Positions 30,722-40,943 of a DNA stretch of 64,000 bases are shown piece after piece; position 1 is the stretch's first letter, and the number at the start of each line of letters is the position of its first letter. The position numbers and the translations under genes were made by a program. The DNA comes from Acidomyces sp. 'richmondensis' (taxonomy: Eukaryota > Ascomycota > Dothideomycetes > Mycosphaerellales > Teratosphaeriaceae): positions 558,001-622,000 of the forward strand of contig QVLQ01000013.1 of assembly GCA_003545705.1 (NCBI GenBank), in the 5' to 3' direction. The notes beneath the pieces were generated by a model. The model had not been told where the DNA came from and did no database searches. It saw nothing but the letters and a program-made list of their open reading frames with translations.

Positions 30722-31448
30722 ATGTCTGGTCCGGCAGAAGTGCACGAAGCTGCAGCCTCCACAGGTGACAAGGAGTTCCAGGTCCCGGAATGGGAAACTG
30801 CGGCAGTGAAGGTGAAGAGCGCCAACACAGTGTTGGGGAGTCGAGGAAGCCTTCGCAACAGATTCGATGCCGCCTTGCCTCCGTACAGGCGATACCTCGG
30901 TCTCAGGCGCAAGACGTTCCTCTGGCTGCTACTCGGCGTGGTCATCGCTCTTCTGACGCTTGTTATCGGCCTTGCGACTGGGTTGTCGCAGCACTCCAGG
31001 TGCGTATGCGCCCTCGCCTTTACTAGATCACCCCAGCTGACCAGGTGCACGCAGACACGACCTACCACTCCCCTCCAACGCCAAACACTTCACCGGCGAC
31101 CTCACATACTACGAACCCGGCCTGGGTGCTTGCGGCGAAACGGACAGTTCGAACGACTACATCGTCGCCGTCTCCCACATCCTCTTCGATGCCGCTGGAC
31201 CTTCGTCAAGCACAGGCGGCAACAGCAATGATAATCCGCTGTGCAACCGCATGCTCCGCGCGTCGCGTTTTGATGATCAGTATGGTGAGCAGCGGAGCGT
31301 GGATTTGAAGGTCGTGGATCGCTGTACTGGGTGTAATGTGTACGACTTGGATACTAGTTTGGACGCCTTTGAACAGTTGGCGCCGAGCGCGAGCGGAAGG
31401 GTAGATGTTACCTGGGCGTGGCTACAACCGGTGCAGACGGGAACGTGA
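30722..31448 (+). CDS. Membrane-anchored RlpA-like double-psi beta-barrel (expansin/barwin-like) protein
   Basis: Exons 30722..30999 and 31055..31448 join in phase 2 over a 55-nt intron (gtgcgt...gcacgcag) to give 223 aa. The N-terminus (about 75 aa, charged) precedes one transmembrane helix, FLWLLLGVVIALLTLVIGLA, so type II topology is expected with the rest extracellular. The DPBB domain starts at GDLTYYEPGLGACGE and ends at VDVTWAWL, with VDRCTGC and a following Asp (LDTSLDAF) as in fungal RlpA-like/loosenin proteins. Cys pairs C-G-E, C-N-R and CTGC are consistent with disulphides. Related proteins loosen polysaccharides or bind the cell wall without hydrolysis. Membrane anchoring is a variant seen in several fungi. 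Confidence 0.85.
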
Positions 31449-32400
31449 GGCGGGGTGATTCTGATTTGGTCTGCTTAGGCGAAAGGTTGTCATACAGACA
31501 GACCCTCGCCCGTACCCAGAATGAGGAGAACTGGATCCGGACCCAATCTCGCCCTGATGTTTGCTGCGCTTGCAAACGGGACGCAATGGGTCATGAAGGT
31601 ACGACGCCGTGCGAACGCCAGCCTGGCTTCAGCGTAGCACTGGGTATGTTGGCCGTTGCGTGATCGAGAATATTGCTGCACATGTCTTTCGCGATGCAGC
31701 GTCAACGATGGTGAGTAGGTAGGCCGTCAGAATGTCACGGCAAGACACAGTGGCATGGCGATTCGCTCTTAACTGACAGGATAAGATGGGCAATACAAAC
31801 CGCCCAAGGCCCCACATGTAGTCAGTTCAGTCGCGACACTGAATGCGCTTGCGATACCGCTGATGATTGTTCTCCGTGTCATCAGGATGAGTGGGATTCC
31901 GACTGTATGAAGACTTTATGCCCCTGGGTGGCGCATTGGATAAGAAAAAGGTGCAAAGTCATTAGATTGATTCATATTGGAATGTTGGCCTCAATTTCTG
32001 ACAGTTGCTGAAAAATCGCCTTCACGGCTTAGGCTTCTGTTACCTGCACGTGCAGTTCTTGGCATCAAATCGTGCCTTCCGCTTTGAACCTCGCGCTTTT
32101 CCTTAGCTGGCTCAACCTGAACCGACGACTTTCGGACCGTGACAGGAGCAAATTCCGACTTTCGCCTTCCGACTACATTTACCCCTTTGAATATTGCTCA
32201 ACGGCTGCTGCACTTGCTACCCAGTCTACCTGCAGCACGCCGGTGAGAGCTACAATTCACAGGATAGTCTCTGCTGATCAATTCCACTCTCGATCCTCTC
32301 CCCCGACCGGAACATTCTTCCATATACATCACAGCCAGCGCTGGCTCATGCTCCATAGTCGAAGTACTACCTAAGCCTCTCTTAACGCGTACACCCAGCC
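31449..32400. other. Intergenic, 950 bp
   Basis: Divergent ORFs of 60-100 aa only; no recognised gene. The tail of the region, 32050-32400, probably serves the next gene as leader. Confidence 0.4.
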
Positions 32401-32889
32401 ATGCCCGTGCCGCATCAAGTCAAGGAAGAGCCATCCTACCGACGAGCCATCTTCGTGGCAGTGTCGCTGCTCACTGCGGGAATATGCAGCATCTACCCGG
32501 TGATGTGCTTCAAGAACCACAGCAGCCGCGAGAAGGCGAAGCTGAACGAGGAGATGCAAAACATCGAGCAACACCTGAGGAAGGAGGAGGAGTGGATCCG
32601 CGACCATGTGCCGCGAGTCCGCGAACGCTCCCACTCGCGCCGTCGGATAGCCCATGTGCCCGAGCATCGCAGGCGGCATTCTTCGGCGAGGCCGTCCAGG
32701 CACTCCGACGACAGGCGACCGAGTTACAGGAGGCACCATCATTATCACGACGACCTCGAGCTGCAACGGATACCGCACAGCCCCCTCAGCGACACCAGCA
32801 GACATGCTTACGATCGGGACTTGGACCGGGAGCGTCGCCGCCGTCATCACGGGCACCCGCCCCCGCGCCGGTACCATCACAGCTCCTAG
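32401..32889 (+). CDS. Small single-span membrane protein with Arg/His-rich tail, unrecognised
   Basis: 162 aa. Residues 15-37 (AIFVAVSLLTAGICSIYPVMCF) form one transmembrane helix near the N-terminus. A short coiled-coil-like segment follows (SREKAKLNEEMQNIEQHLRKEEEWI). The last 90 residues are extremely Arg/His/Ser-rich (RRRHHGHPPPRRYHHSS). I do not recognise a family. Composition suggests a mitochondrial or ER membrane protein with a soluble basic tail. The start is the first ATG, and the next gene's frame overlaps the 3' end. Confidence 0.6.
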   Translation: MPVPHQVKEEPSYRRAIFVAVSLLTAGICSIYPVMCFKNHSSREKAKLNEEMQNIEQHLRKEEEWIRDHVPRVRERSHSRRRIAHVPEHRRRHSSARPSRHSDDRRPSYRRHHHYHDDLELQRIPHSPLSDTSRHAYDRDLDRERRRRHHGHPPPRRYHHSS

Positions 32890-32944
32890 GAAGGCGTGTT
32901 GGGTCCGATGCCGACCTTTTGAGGAGTCTCCGCTCCTCCTTGCC

Positions 32945-34216
32945 ATGCTCATCTACTTCCGACTATCATTGCGCACGGAAGGCGTCTACCGTGGAGCATC
33001 TGCGTGCTCTGCTCTCGCCGACGTGGACGGGTGTGTGAGTCTGTTCGACGCAATGCTCTTGCCGCCGCCGACTGACTGTACGCTCAGGGCTGGCACAGGG
33101 TTGCCAACACATCATCCATCAGAAACATCGGCTAAAGAACATGACACTCCCCCAAAGACTCCGGCATCGACCAGCTCATCTGATACACCGAACACCACAT
33201 CGTCGTCCTCGTCCTTTGCGAGCAGTTTTGCGTATCTCTTGCGTGATAATAGATCTGACAAACGCCTGCTCAAAAGGAAAAGCAAACCTTCACAGCATCT
33301 TACGCGGCAGCCTTCTCGACCGTCCGTGGAGATGAAAAGATCACCCTCGTATTACAAGCCTAGAGTAGTGGAAGATTCGGCGATTAAAGGTCAGCCTACA
33401 CGGACTACTCCTTTGCTTTCGGCCCCAAGCTTTATAGCTGCCACATCCAATTACACTGCGGAACCTAATGATCCCAAACCCCCCTCGACTCCTTCGACAA
33501 AACGATCCATGTCTCCGATTAGGCCGCTGCAAATGTTATCCCAGTCGCAGCCATCGACAAAATCGGATTTTCCATCGGCGCTCAAGCGCGCGATGACAAT
33601 GCCCAAACGGCCTGCGCTAGCTAAGCTGTCACCTGCGCTTCCCACTGTTACCACATCTTCACCGTCACTAAAAACTTCTGGTGCGCTGCAAGTGCGTTTC
33701 AAAACACCATCAATACCGGCAGCTCATTCCATGAGCTCGGCTCTACGGCATAACTTGGAAGATAAGACTCGTCCATCCAAAAAGACACACAAGCAGGACG
33801 GCGCATCTATGAAAGCACACTACCATGATATGACACCCCCGGAGTCTGAACCAGGCATCCCCGGACACATATTGTTCCATCATGGAGATCGTTACTTTAA
33901 AACCTTCGTGGACGAACCGGTACCGGTGAAAGAGTCAGCAGGAGCCTCTACCCGAGACAGATCGAATCGTTCTACCCCGTCCACCTCACCAGGTGGAGCT
34001 TATTCGAGATTAGGCCCTGCACGTGAGTCACCAACTAAAATTCCCAGCGATCCTCCCTGGTCAAGCCCGGTTTCCAAGCGCGAACGGAGCAGCATTTTCA
34101 AATCCTTCAGGAAGTCTGCTGCGACTGACAGCGTTGTTGAGGCACCGAATAGCGGAATAGTGGGGACTGCCCTTCCTCATGGCGAGGCGCCGGGCATCTT
34201 GATCAGTGGTCCCTAG
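32945..34216 (+). CDS. Ser/Pro/Thr-rich protein, first part, ends at in-frame TAG
   Basis: An open frame of up to 423 residues from the ATG at 32945. It is rich in Ser, Pro, Thr and Lys with basic patches (KRLLKRKSKPSQ) and one more ordered block (GIPGHILFHHGDRYFKTFVDEPVPV). It stops at TAG 34214-34216, and the same frame then stays open to 35359. The 5' end is uncertain. A strong donor (gtgagt at 33030) and acceptor (gctcag at 33089) could instead splice a frame-0 exon (STVEHLRALLSPTWTG) onto AGTGLPTHHP. No family is recognised; disorder predominates, as in fungal signalling or cytoskeletal scaffolds. Confidence 0.5.
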   Translation: MLIYFRLSLRTEGVYRGASACSALADVDGCVSLFDAMLLPPPTDCTLRAGTGLPTHHPSETSAKEHDTPPKTPASTSSSDTPNTTSSSSSFASSFAYLLRDNRSDKRLLKRKSKPSQHLTRQPSRPSVEMKRSPSYYKPRVVEDSAIKGQPTRTTPLLSAPSFIAATSNYTAEPNDPKPPSTPSTKRSMSPIRPLQMLSQSQPSTKSDFPSALKRAMTMPKRPALAKLSPALPTVTTSSPSLKTSGALQVRFKTPSIPAAHSMSSALRHNLEDKTRPSKKTHKQDGASMKAHYHDMTPPESEPGIPGHILFHHGDRYFKTFVDEPVPVKESAGASTRDRSNRSTPSTSPGGAYSRLGPARESPTKIPSDPPWSSPVSKRERSSIFKSFRKSAATDSVVEAPNSGIVGTALPHGEAPGILISGP

Positions 34217-35359
34217 GAGGAACAAAGTTCGCCTATGCACTCGCATGGACTTGATAATTATTTTATTCGGCCCGGCCACCTCCTTGTCGCGTCTAAAGCG
34301 CGGTCTTCTTCACCTGCTTCTTCCAGTTCTGATCCACCCAGTCCTTCTAGGACTCGAGACAGATATTCCCGGCAAACGAGCAGCGAGACGCTCTCTCCAT
34401 TGAGCACACCTCGCCCGCGGCCGAGATTGCGTCCTAAATCTACACTGGCTAGCATTGCGGATGCTGATGTACAGCCTTCTCAAGCGGCGGGTGATAGAAA
34501 CCCCCGCCATGAGATGATGGTGCATCGAGCTCCTGCACGACCCTCTGCTTCAGCTCGTATCGTCAGTGACTCGTTGGAAGAGGGAAACACTCGCTCATCT
34601 CCAGCAGAGCGCACAAGCCGCATGAATCTCAAAAATTTCTTCGGGCTGCTAAATCCGTTCTCGGGAAGCGGCAAAGTTGCCATCGAAGATGAGAGTCCTG
34701 AGCCCGCCACAACACATCGACGAAAAGGAATAACGCTTACGTCAAAAACATCAATGATTTCATTGTGGCACAAAGCCTCCGTGCCCCAATTGAACAAACT
34801 CAAACACAAGGTGTCTGCCTCAAGTCACCATCCCTTGCTGCCAAAGTACAGCCTGGAAGTCACAAATTTTGAGCAAACCCCATACAGCCAGCGCTATGGT
34901 AACACCAGGCGTGCTGAGATGAACCAGATCCGTGCGTACGTGGAGGAGGCGTTGAATGATGACAATGATGATTCGCAGTTGGGCTTCGAACTGGATGTGC
35001 CGGATCACTTGCCTAACAGCCCCTTGTGCCCGCTCAGCCCCATGCACAAGAGCGGTGGCAGGGCGATCTGTCCTTTACACGGCCGCAGAAAACCTGCTCA
35101 GCCTGCACGGTCGCAGACGAAACATCCCCCGAAGCTGGAGCCACGGATTGTATACGAGGGCAAAGTGGAGCAGCGGCGGAGGAGTTCCGGGGAGACGATG
35201 TTGCGCACTGCCGCGTCTACTATAATTCGTGAAGACTGGAAAAATCATGCGGAGGAACAGAAAATATCAAAGAGCACATCACATTTTGCCGGCTTGGCTC
35301 ATGATAAGGATGGTAGCAGCCGAGGGTCGGCGAATTTTGAAGGTTCTTCGTATTTCTGA
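34217..35359 (+). CDS. Ser/Pro/Thr-rich protein, second part, same frame after TAG
   Basis: This continues the preceding frame directly after the stop. The first ATG is at 34235 (374 aa). Composition matches the first part. The more ordered blocks are MNLKNFFGLLNPFSG, TSKTSMISLWHKASVPQLNKLKHKV, EMNQIRAYVEEAL and a Cys/His patch NSPLCPLSPMHKSGGRAICPLHGR that could bind metal. Either it is a separate gene starting 19 nt downstream of the first, or both are one gene of about 800 aa carrying a nonsense codon. The lack of any promoter-sized gap favours one gene. Confidence 0.5.
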   Translation, partial: EEQSSPMHSHGLDNYFIRPGHLLVASKARSSSPASSSSDPPSPSRTRDRYSRQTSSETLSPLSTPRPRPRLRPKSTLASIADADVQPSQAAGDRNPRHEMMVHRAPARPSASARIVSDSLEEGNTRSSPAERTSRMNLKNFFGLLNPFSGSGKVAIEDESPEPATTHRRKGITLTSKTSMISLWHKASVPQLNKLKHKVSASSHHPLLPKYSLEVTNFEQTPYSQRYGNTRRAEMNQIRAYVEEALNDDNDDSQLGFELDVPDHLPNSPLCPLSPMHKSGGRAICPLHGRRKPAQPARSQTKHPPKLEPRIVYEGKVEQRRRSSGETMLRTAASTIIREDWKNHAEEQKISKSTSHFAGLAHDKDGSSRGSANFEGSSYF

Positions 35360-35723
35360 TCATGAGTGGTGCCTCTTTGTGCCTTCACGTGCGAATGGGA
35401 GAGAGTGTCCTAAAATTTAGTTGAATCAGCTATGATTTCTGATCAGCGATTTCTTTCAAATTCTTCTTTCTTGTTACGACAAACATGCGCGAGGCACCAT
35501 CACAATTGCTTGAGATGGCAATTTTTGCATAAAAAAGTGCTGAGTTCTTCTCATCGTAGTGGCAAATGTAAACATGAGTGTCTGGTATGGCGCTCATACT
35601 CGCTTTCACATACGTGAAGAGAATCTCGGCCAGCCCGCGAAGTCGATGCCATAAGACTAACAGCATCCGCAACTAAAGCTTTCCATAATCTTTCATAAAC
35701 CTTGGGAAATGTTTTAAGTAGAT
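35360..35723. other. Intergenic, AT-rich
   Basis: No supported gene. A possible first exon for the next gene cannot be resolved. Confidence 0.3.
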
Positions 35724-36477
35724 GTGCTGTATACTGTCAATTGCTTCCGCTTATACCGAGTGGCAATTCCTGTCACAAATCTTCTGCCCCTCCCGGGAGA
35801 TGATATCCCAGACGATGTCCGCAAAATCTATGATCGAACCGTCAAGCAGCACCTTTACTACAACCCACAGCACCGGGATCTCCACCTGCGCACATGGAGG
35901 CAACTCAAGCTGCTTGAGCATCTGGAAGCTTCCCTACGCAGGGTTCTGGCCACGGACATGACGAATTCTGAACAGCGCGCCAGCGATGCTCTCAGCATGT
36001 TCGGCGACGTCGTGGCTCGAATCGAAGTGATCGGCGACATCTCTGATGAGTTCCTTCGTACGTTATTTCAGTTCGGCGAGCAAGTGCTTATCGCGCTGGA
36101 GGCAACGCTTTGCCACCGCCATGGCGAGCGGCGAATGGATTTTCAAGAGCTGCTTCCTGTACGACCGCAGCTGTGCGATCCGAGCACGAAAGATAAGCCC
36201 CATTTTCGCCGCAATTTGCTCATGACTCACACGGCACTGATGCGCCTGAAGCCGATGGAGTCGTTGGAGCGGATGCACATTGGTGCTAAGATCATTGAGT
36301 TGGGGTTGGGTAAGTCATTCAAGGTGAGTGCAAGGCGGTGAGATGATTGATATTCCTGCGGTTTAATGCGTGGACGATAAGTGGCGGGCGGAAATGTTCC
36401 ATTGGGGCATGCATGCGGTCACGGGATTGGCACAGCTCCTTTGGGGCCCCTTTCATGGGAACGGAGGTCATCAATAG
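35724..36477 (+). CDS. Unrecognised helical protein, 5' end unresolved
   Basis: An open frame from about 35724 to AAG at 36323, then a strong donor gtgagt and an acceptor at 36380-36381 leading to WRAEMFHWGMHAVTGLAQLLWGP and a stop at 36477. The visible product is about 230 aa, mostly helical, with charged helices (VRKIYDRTVKQHLYYNP, LEASLRRVLATDM, HFRRNLLMTHTALMRLKPMESLERMHIGAKIIELGLGKSFK). The first in-frame ATG is deep inside, so a 5' exon is missing from this model. Another open frame (36381-36641) could replace the last exon. No family is recognised. Confidence 0.45.
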
Positions 36478-36934
36478 AGGACAGAACGTTGCCGGGGACG
36501 GGAGAGGGAAGGGGGCTGTTGAGAGATTGGATCGCGCGGGAGATGCACGTCGTTCGTGATTCGTCAGAAGAGGCAGAAGAAGCTTATGGTGTTGAAGAGA
36601 TCAATGACGCCGCCAAATTCAGTGATCAAAAGTACATGTAGAAATTTTGGAGGAGAAGAGGTGGGCAAGTAACATGGCGTCGGTTGTGGATTTTCCAAGA
36701 CTGTGAGAGAAAACGGCCTATCTAGGCTAAGCTCCGCAGCTTAAAATTTACGATAATAGATTACCGTTTTAGAGAATGTAAATTGTAAGTGTATCCATTC
36801 CGCGAAGTCAGAAAGAACCAGAACTCCCGCACAGAAGGGCGATGTTACCCATGAGATGTCCTTGCCAAAATTGTATCTGACATCTGCTTGTATATAACAC
36901 AGTCGTCTTAACATGCTCGTGTTCAGTGTAATGC
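36478..36934. other. Intergenic
   Basis: About 450 bp, AT-rich after 36700; nothing recognised beyond the alternative exon frame noted for the preceding gene. Confidence 0.3.
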
Positions 36935-37407
36935 TCAGAAAGCCTCGGGAAAGCTTCGTTGGATTGCTGTAATGACCTGATCCGGTCCGTTGCTGAACAT
37001 AATTTTGATACCCGGCTTCACTTGCCAGGCGATGTTGATGATTGTTTCAAACAATTCAGTGTGTTCTCTACGCATCCTATGAGCTTGTAGTGTTTTTAAA
37101 TACTTGTGTGAAATCTCGAATTTGTGATCACCTACTTTTGTCCTCTCAAACCATATCCAATGTTCACTCCTACAAAATCACCACTCTGTAACGTCTTAGT
37201 GAACCTTTTCAGGGTGTCTTCAGGGTCCTTTGGATTTGCATCTTCGGTGACAACTTCAAAGCCAGCGGCATTGGCTTTCTCGATACTGGTTTGTAGCAAC
37301 ACCTTGGTCTTCTCGCCCGCATCAGGGCCGAAGTTTGCGGTAGCATTCGCATCGAATGATGCGAAACTGCCAAGGCCCACAGATAATATCTTCTTAGACG
37401 CAGCCAT
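36935..37407 (-). CDS. Small alpha/beta protein of unknown function
   Basis: Exons 37407..37136 and 37076..36935 join in phase 2 over a 59-nt intron (gtaggt...ctcatag), giving 137 aa. The protein starts MAASKKILSVGLGSF. Notable segments are GFEVVTEDANPKDPEDTLKRF, GDFVGVNIGYGLRGQKM, HTELFETIINIAWQVKPGIKIMFSNGPDQVITAIQRSFPEAF. Alternating strands and helices suggest a compact Rossmann-like or flavodoxin-like fold, but I cannot name the family. Without the intron the ORF ends at RGQK and loses the last third. It is divergent from the CoA-binding gene with about 380 bp between starts. Confidence 0.75.
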
Positions 37408-37786
37408 TCTATCAGAAATTGGCCTGGATAAATGGTATCTTGGCAATGCAGAAAATGATATCAAGGAGAGGGCAACAATTCAAGAGAGCTTATGGACCGG
37501 AACAACAGCAAAGTATTTGCAATTCACAAGTGGAAACACGACAACTGGCTTTTTAATTCAGTGTGTTCTCGGGGAAATTGGTGAATAACTGGCGTAGTGG
37601 TTCGTAATGAGATTCACCTAAGATAGTGGGTAGTAATTGAGTGATGTGCGTCAAACCCCAGCAGTGATTAGAAGGGACGTCCCGATCCGCCACGATCTGA
37701 CGAACGACGGAGGCGAAATTATAACCGCAAATATATCTTATATCTCGCCTTCCTCTGCGAATGAATTCCAGTCATAGCATGAGATC
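37408..37786. promoter_or_regulatory. Divergent promoter region
   Basis: Region between the small alpha/beta gene and the CoA-binding gene. A longer in-frame ATG for the minus gene exists at 37464. No specific sites are assigned. Confidence 0.3.
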
Positions 37787-38272
37787 ATGGCAAAAGAACC
37801 CAATATGCGCTCCGCAGCCAAACTCTTTTTCAGCCAACCTCACTTTGCTGTTGCCGGCGCGTCCTCAAATCCAGCGAAGTTCGGGCATAAGATATTTGCT
37901 TGGTATCTGAACCATGGCTTCCAACCCACTCCTATAAACCCATCATGTTCATCTGTGACTGTTGAAATGAAGCAATATCAGGCCATTCCCTCGCTTTCGA
38001 AGCTTGATGAGCCAGAACAGACGAGCTTGTCTATCATTACGCCGCCACCAATTACTGCGCAGCTGTTGAAGCAAGCGAAGGATGTTGGTATCAAGGCTGT
38101 ATGGTTGCAACCGGGCAGTTTCACAGATCAAGAGCTGGAGTACGCGATCAAAGAATTTCCGGGTGCTGCTGTGGCTGGTTTTTCGGAAGGCACAAAAGGA
38201 GATGAAGGTTGGTGCGTGCTCGTGGATGGAGATGCGGCTCTGAGAGCTGCTAGCAGAGACAAAAAGTTGTAG
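37787..38272 (+). CDS. CoA-binding domain protein (YccU-like)
   Basis: Single exon, 161 aa, the usual length for stand-alone CoA_binding proteins. Visible motifs are HFAVAGASSNPAKFGHKI (nucleotide-binding loop), TPINPS, LSIITPPPITAQLLKQAKDVGIKAVWLQPGS and AVAGFSEGTKGDEGWCVLVDGD. The fold is the Rossmann-like CoA-binding domain related to the N-terminus of succinyl-CoA synthetase alpha, but with no catalytic partner domain. The in vivo role is unknown. Confidence 0.88.
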   Translation: MAKEPNMRSAAKLFFSQPHFAVAGASSNPAKFGHKIFAWYLNHGFQPTPINPSCSSVTVEMKQYQAIPSLSKLDEPEQTSLSIITPPPITAQLLKQAKDVGIKAVWLQPGSFTDQELEYAIKEFPGAAVAGFSEGTKGDEGWCVLVDGDAALRAASRDKKL

Positions 38273-39233
38273 AGTTGGAGAAAGAATGTACCAGTATTAA
38301 TTGCCGTGGCGAGAGCTTTCGCAAAAGGGTATGTTCTTCGCATGGTCACTGGCGGGGCAGCCGCAACTACATGACAAGTCATCTGACCCTCGCTGCTGGT
38401 ACAACAACGGGAAAGCTCGCTTATTCGTGCCTTAGGAAATTCTCAAGGGCATTCATCATAACACAAGACCAATACGAAAAGTAAATCAAGATTCCCCTCA
38501 AAAATTTGGGTAGGGGCGATGAAGAAACTTGATGTAGCTGAAAAGGCTTGTGAGAGTTTCGAAAGAGTTAAAAGATTTCCCCCGAAGACTTATTGAAACC
38601 TTTCAAATATAAAAGTGGATTTTTTTAATTAATCAACGCTGACTACTAGACTGGTGTATTATGAGACCGACTGAAATGTCATAGCTATTGCAGCCGCTTG
38701 CATGGCTCTAGTAAGACGTCCGTCTTTTGGTATTTCAAACTCGAGTCATACACAGATTTTCCATTGTTTGGAGGACTAGGGCATGTTATTAACCCGTCCT
38801 TTAGTCATGCACGTCGACTTCAATCCCTTGTTGCTGCCCACATGGCAAAAAATTTCAATTAAAGATCTGGTAAGTTGAGTATCTATGCCTGTATATTATG
38901 GCCGATTTTGATGATTTTCAAATTAACGTTGTTGAAATCCTAAAAAAAAAAATTTATGACGGAATACATTCAAAGTCCTGTCTGATATATGTCGAGATCA
39001 CGTTTCGAAATGTTATTTCTTTCAAGTGTGCCTGCAAACATTCCGCTAACTTTGCCACATTTCATAGTCAAAATCCTCTCAGCAGAGCTGAACACGTGCT
39101 ACTTTCAAAAGCTTTGTATTTCAAATGATGTTACTGGGCATCGGAATTTAGCACCTCCAGCATATTACAGCATTATGGCACTATAGCTTACCGCTATACA
39201 CCGAGCATAGCTTTCGTGAAGTCCGAACACCTC
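38273..39233. other. AT-rich intergenic, start of accessory island
   Basis: About 960 bp of AT-rich DNA (A9 run at 38943-38951). No supported gene. The base composition shift marks entry into a region of decayed copies. Confidence 0.45.
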
Positions 39234-40463
39234 TCAAATTTCTGTTTGGTCGATTTCCTCCAGTGGATTACCTTTGACAAGTAACAAATCTTCCCCCAGA
39301 TACTCCCTGATCTGCACGTGATCGGAGATGTTCAATCTCTGGGCCGGCAAAGATGATGCAGCTCGAATGGCCTCTTTGGAGTAACACCCTAATGGTAAAC
39401 AAAAAGCCATAGGCCCTGGTAGACAGGTCCACTCCATCCACTCTCTAAAGCTGGATCTATTGCGTCGGAGCCTCTGTGGCCTCGATTGATCCCACAAGCA
39501 TGCTTAAAGAAGGAGATAAACATGCATCAGAATCCGTGCCTCGGCACTCTTCAACTGCCCTACGCTCTCGAATGCATTTTTAACTTTGCTATGTTTCATG
39601 GCGACTGCCTTGCAGACACAAATGCGCTCCTTCTTCTGGCCAAGAAAGCCCCACACCCGCGTATCATGCGCAAATTTCTGCTGGATTGCGCCTCTTTCGC
39701 TATCAATGAGCCCACGGTAGCCAGCGCTGGTTTTCAGTGAGCCTTTCTTCTATTACAAGTATCTATCAACTCCCGAGTGGGTGGTTGGTGACAGATTGAA
39801 TGCGTGAGACTTTCATTGCCGCCGCTCAAAATCTTCTGTGTTCTTCGGACAAGTAGAGTGCGCAACGACAATTAGCCCATGTTTATGGGCTTCATCGATT
39901 ACTGCTTTCTGGAGATCCAGGGATGGCTTGGCCAGCTTTGCCTCGATGAACTGGCCAGACTCGTGCAGAGTTTGACTAATTCGCCCCTTCCTTAACCCTA
40001 TTTCATACATATTGTCGTCCACTCTCCAGAATGTCTAATTTGGGCCAAATTTCTATTTTCTGCGGACTTCAGGGCCATCATGGGCTGCGAAGATGACGAA
40101 CATGGACCAGCCATTTCTATGGTGGCCGCGTAACTGGTCGTCTTGAGGTCGGCACAGTCTCCAGCTTCGACCTGCCTGCAAAGTTTTGGAAGTCGTGTTA
40201 CTCGTTATTTATGTCGCAAAATGTCCTGAACCCAAATCGGAGTGCCTGAGGGAAAGCCACTGCCGATCTACTGTTGCATTGGACGTGGCAATCGATAAAA
40301 TCGGGTAACAACGTGTGGCCGGGCTTGGTAATAGTGGTGCCGTTGAAAGATAGGGGTTGGATGAGACTTTGGTGATCTTTCCATTCTTAATGAGAACCGA
40401 CGCTTTTTCAATCTCATACTCGCCATCGAAGACCCTCACATCTTTGATCAAAAAGGAAGCCAT
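39234..40463 (-). pseudogene. Decayed amidohydrolase (imidazolonepropionase-like)
   Basis: Homology-like blocks appear in order but in different frames. The N-terminus MASFLIKDVRVFDGEYEIEKASVLIKNGKI starts at 40463. PGHTLLPDFIDCHV follows with the metal-binding HxH reduced to HVQ, then LRFGF, CADLKTTSYAATIE and SLDLQKAVIDEAHKHGLIVVAHSTC (39.85-39.96 kb). A divergent middle leads to the C-terminal block KEAIRAASSLPAQRLNISD to LLLVKGNPLEEIDQTEI, ending at 39234. Several frameshifts and stops and the lost metal ligand show that it is not functional. Homologues are about 400-430 aa TIM-barrel hydrolases. Decay could be point drift or repeat-induced mutation. Confidence 0.8.
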
Positions 40464-40520
40464 GTTGATGTCCTCAGGAATTGAACTAATGAATTTGGAA
40501 ATTGAAGAGAGAGTGCTCAA

Positions 40521-40943
40521 ATATATCTAGCACCTGTGTATATACTGCGTGCCTGGTATTGCCTTCGAGCTAACTTGAGCAGGGTTTCCGAATCGAACAA
40601 CGGTGAACCGGTTCATTATTATCTTACGATCGTGGGAGACGTCGGTGTCTAGGAAATTGGGTTAGTTAACCCAATCTTGTCTCGTTCTTCCTACCTGGGA
40701 GTCACCAACAAGCTTCGTTATAATATTTAATATAACCTTCTCACAAATGTACATATGTTTGTCAGGCCAGAGAGTTTAATGGGGTGTGCGAGGCATGGAG
40801 ACTGATGTTGTTTTCGGGGAGTGGGGTTTCCACAACTGAGCCGTTCCGTCAGCTAGGAAAATGAGAAAATTGATGGAAGCCTTCAATTTTCTGGTAAAGC
40901 TTGCTGAATTATAATCAAAATTGGCCCTATCTGTTAGTGAGAC
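40521..40943. other. AT-rich intergenic
   Basis: No gene or repeat recognised. Confidence 0.4.
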
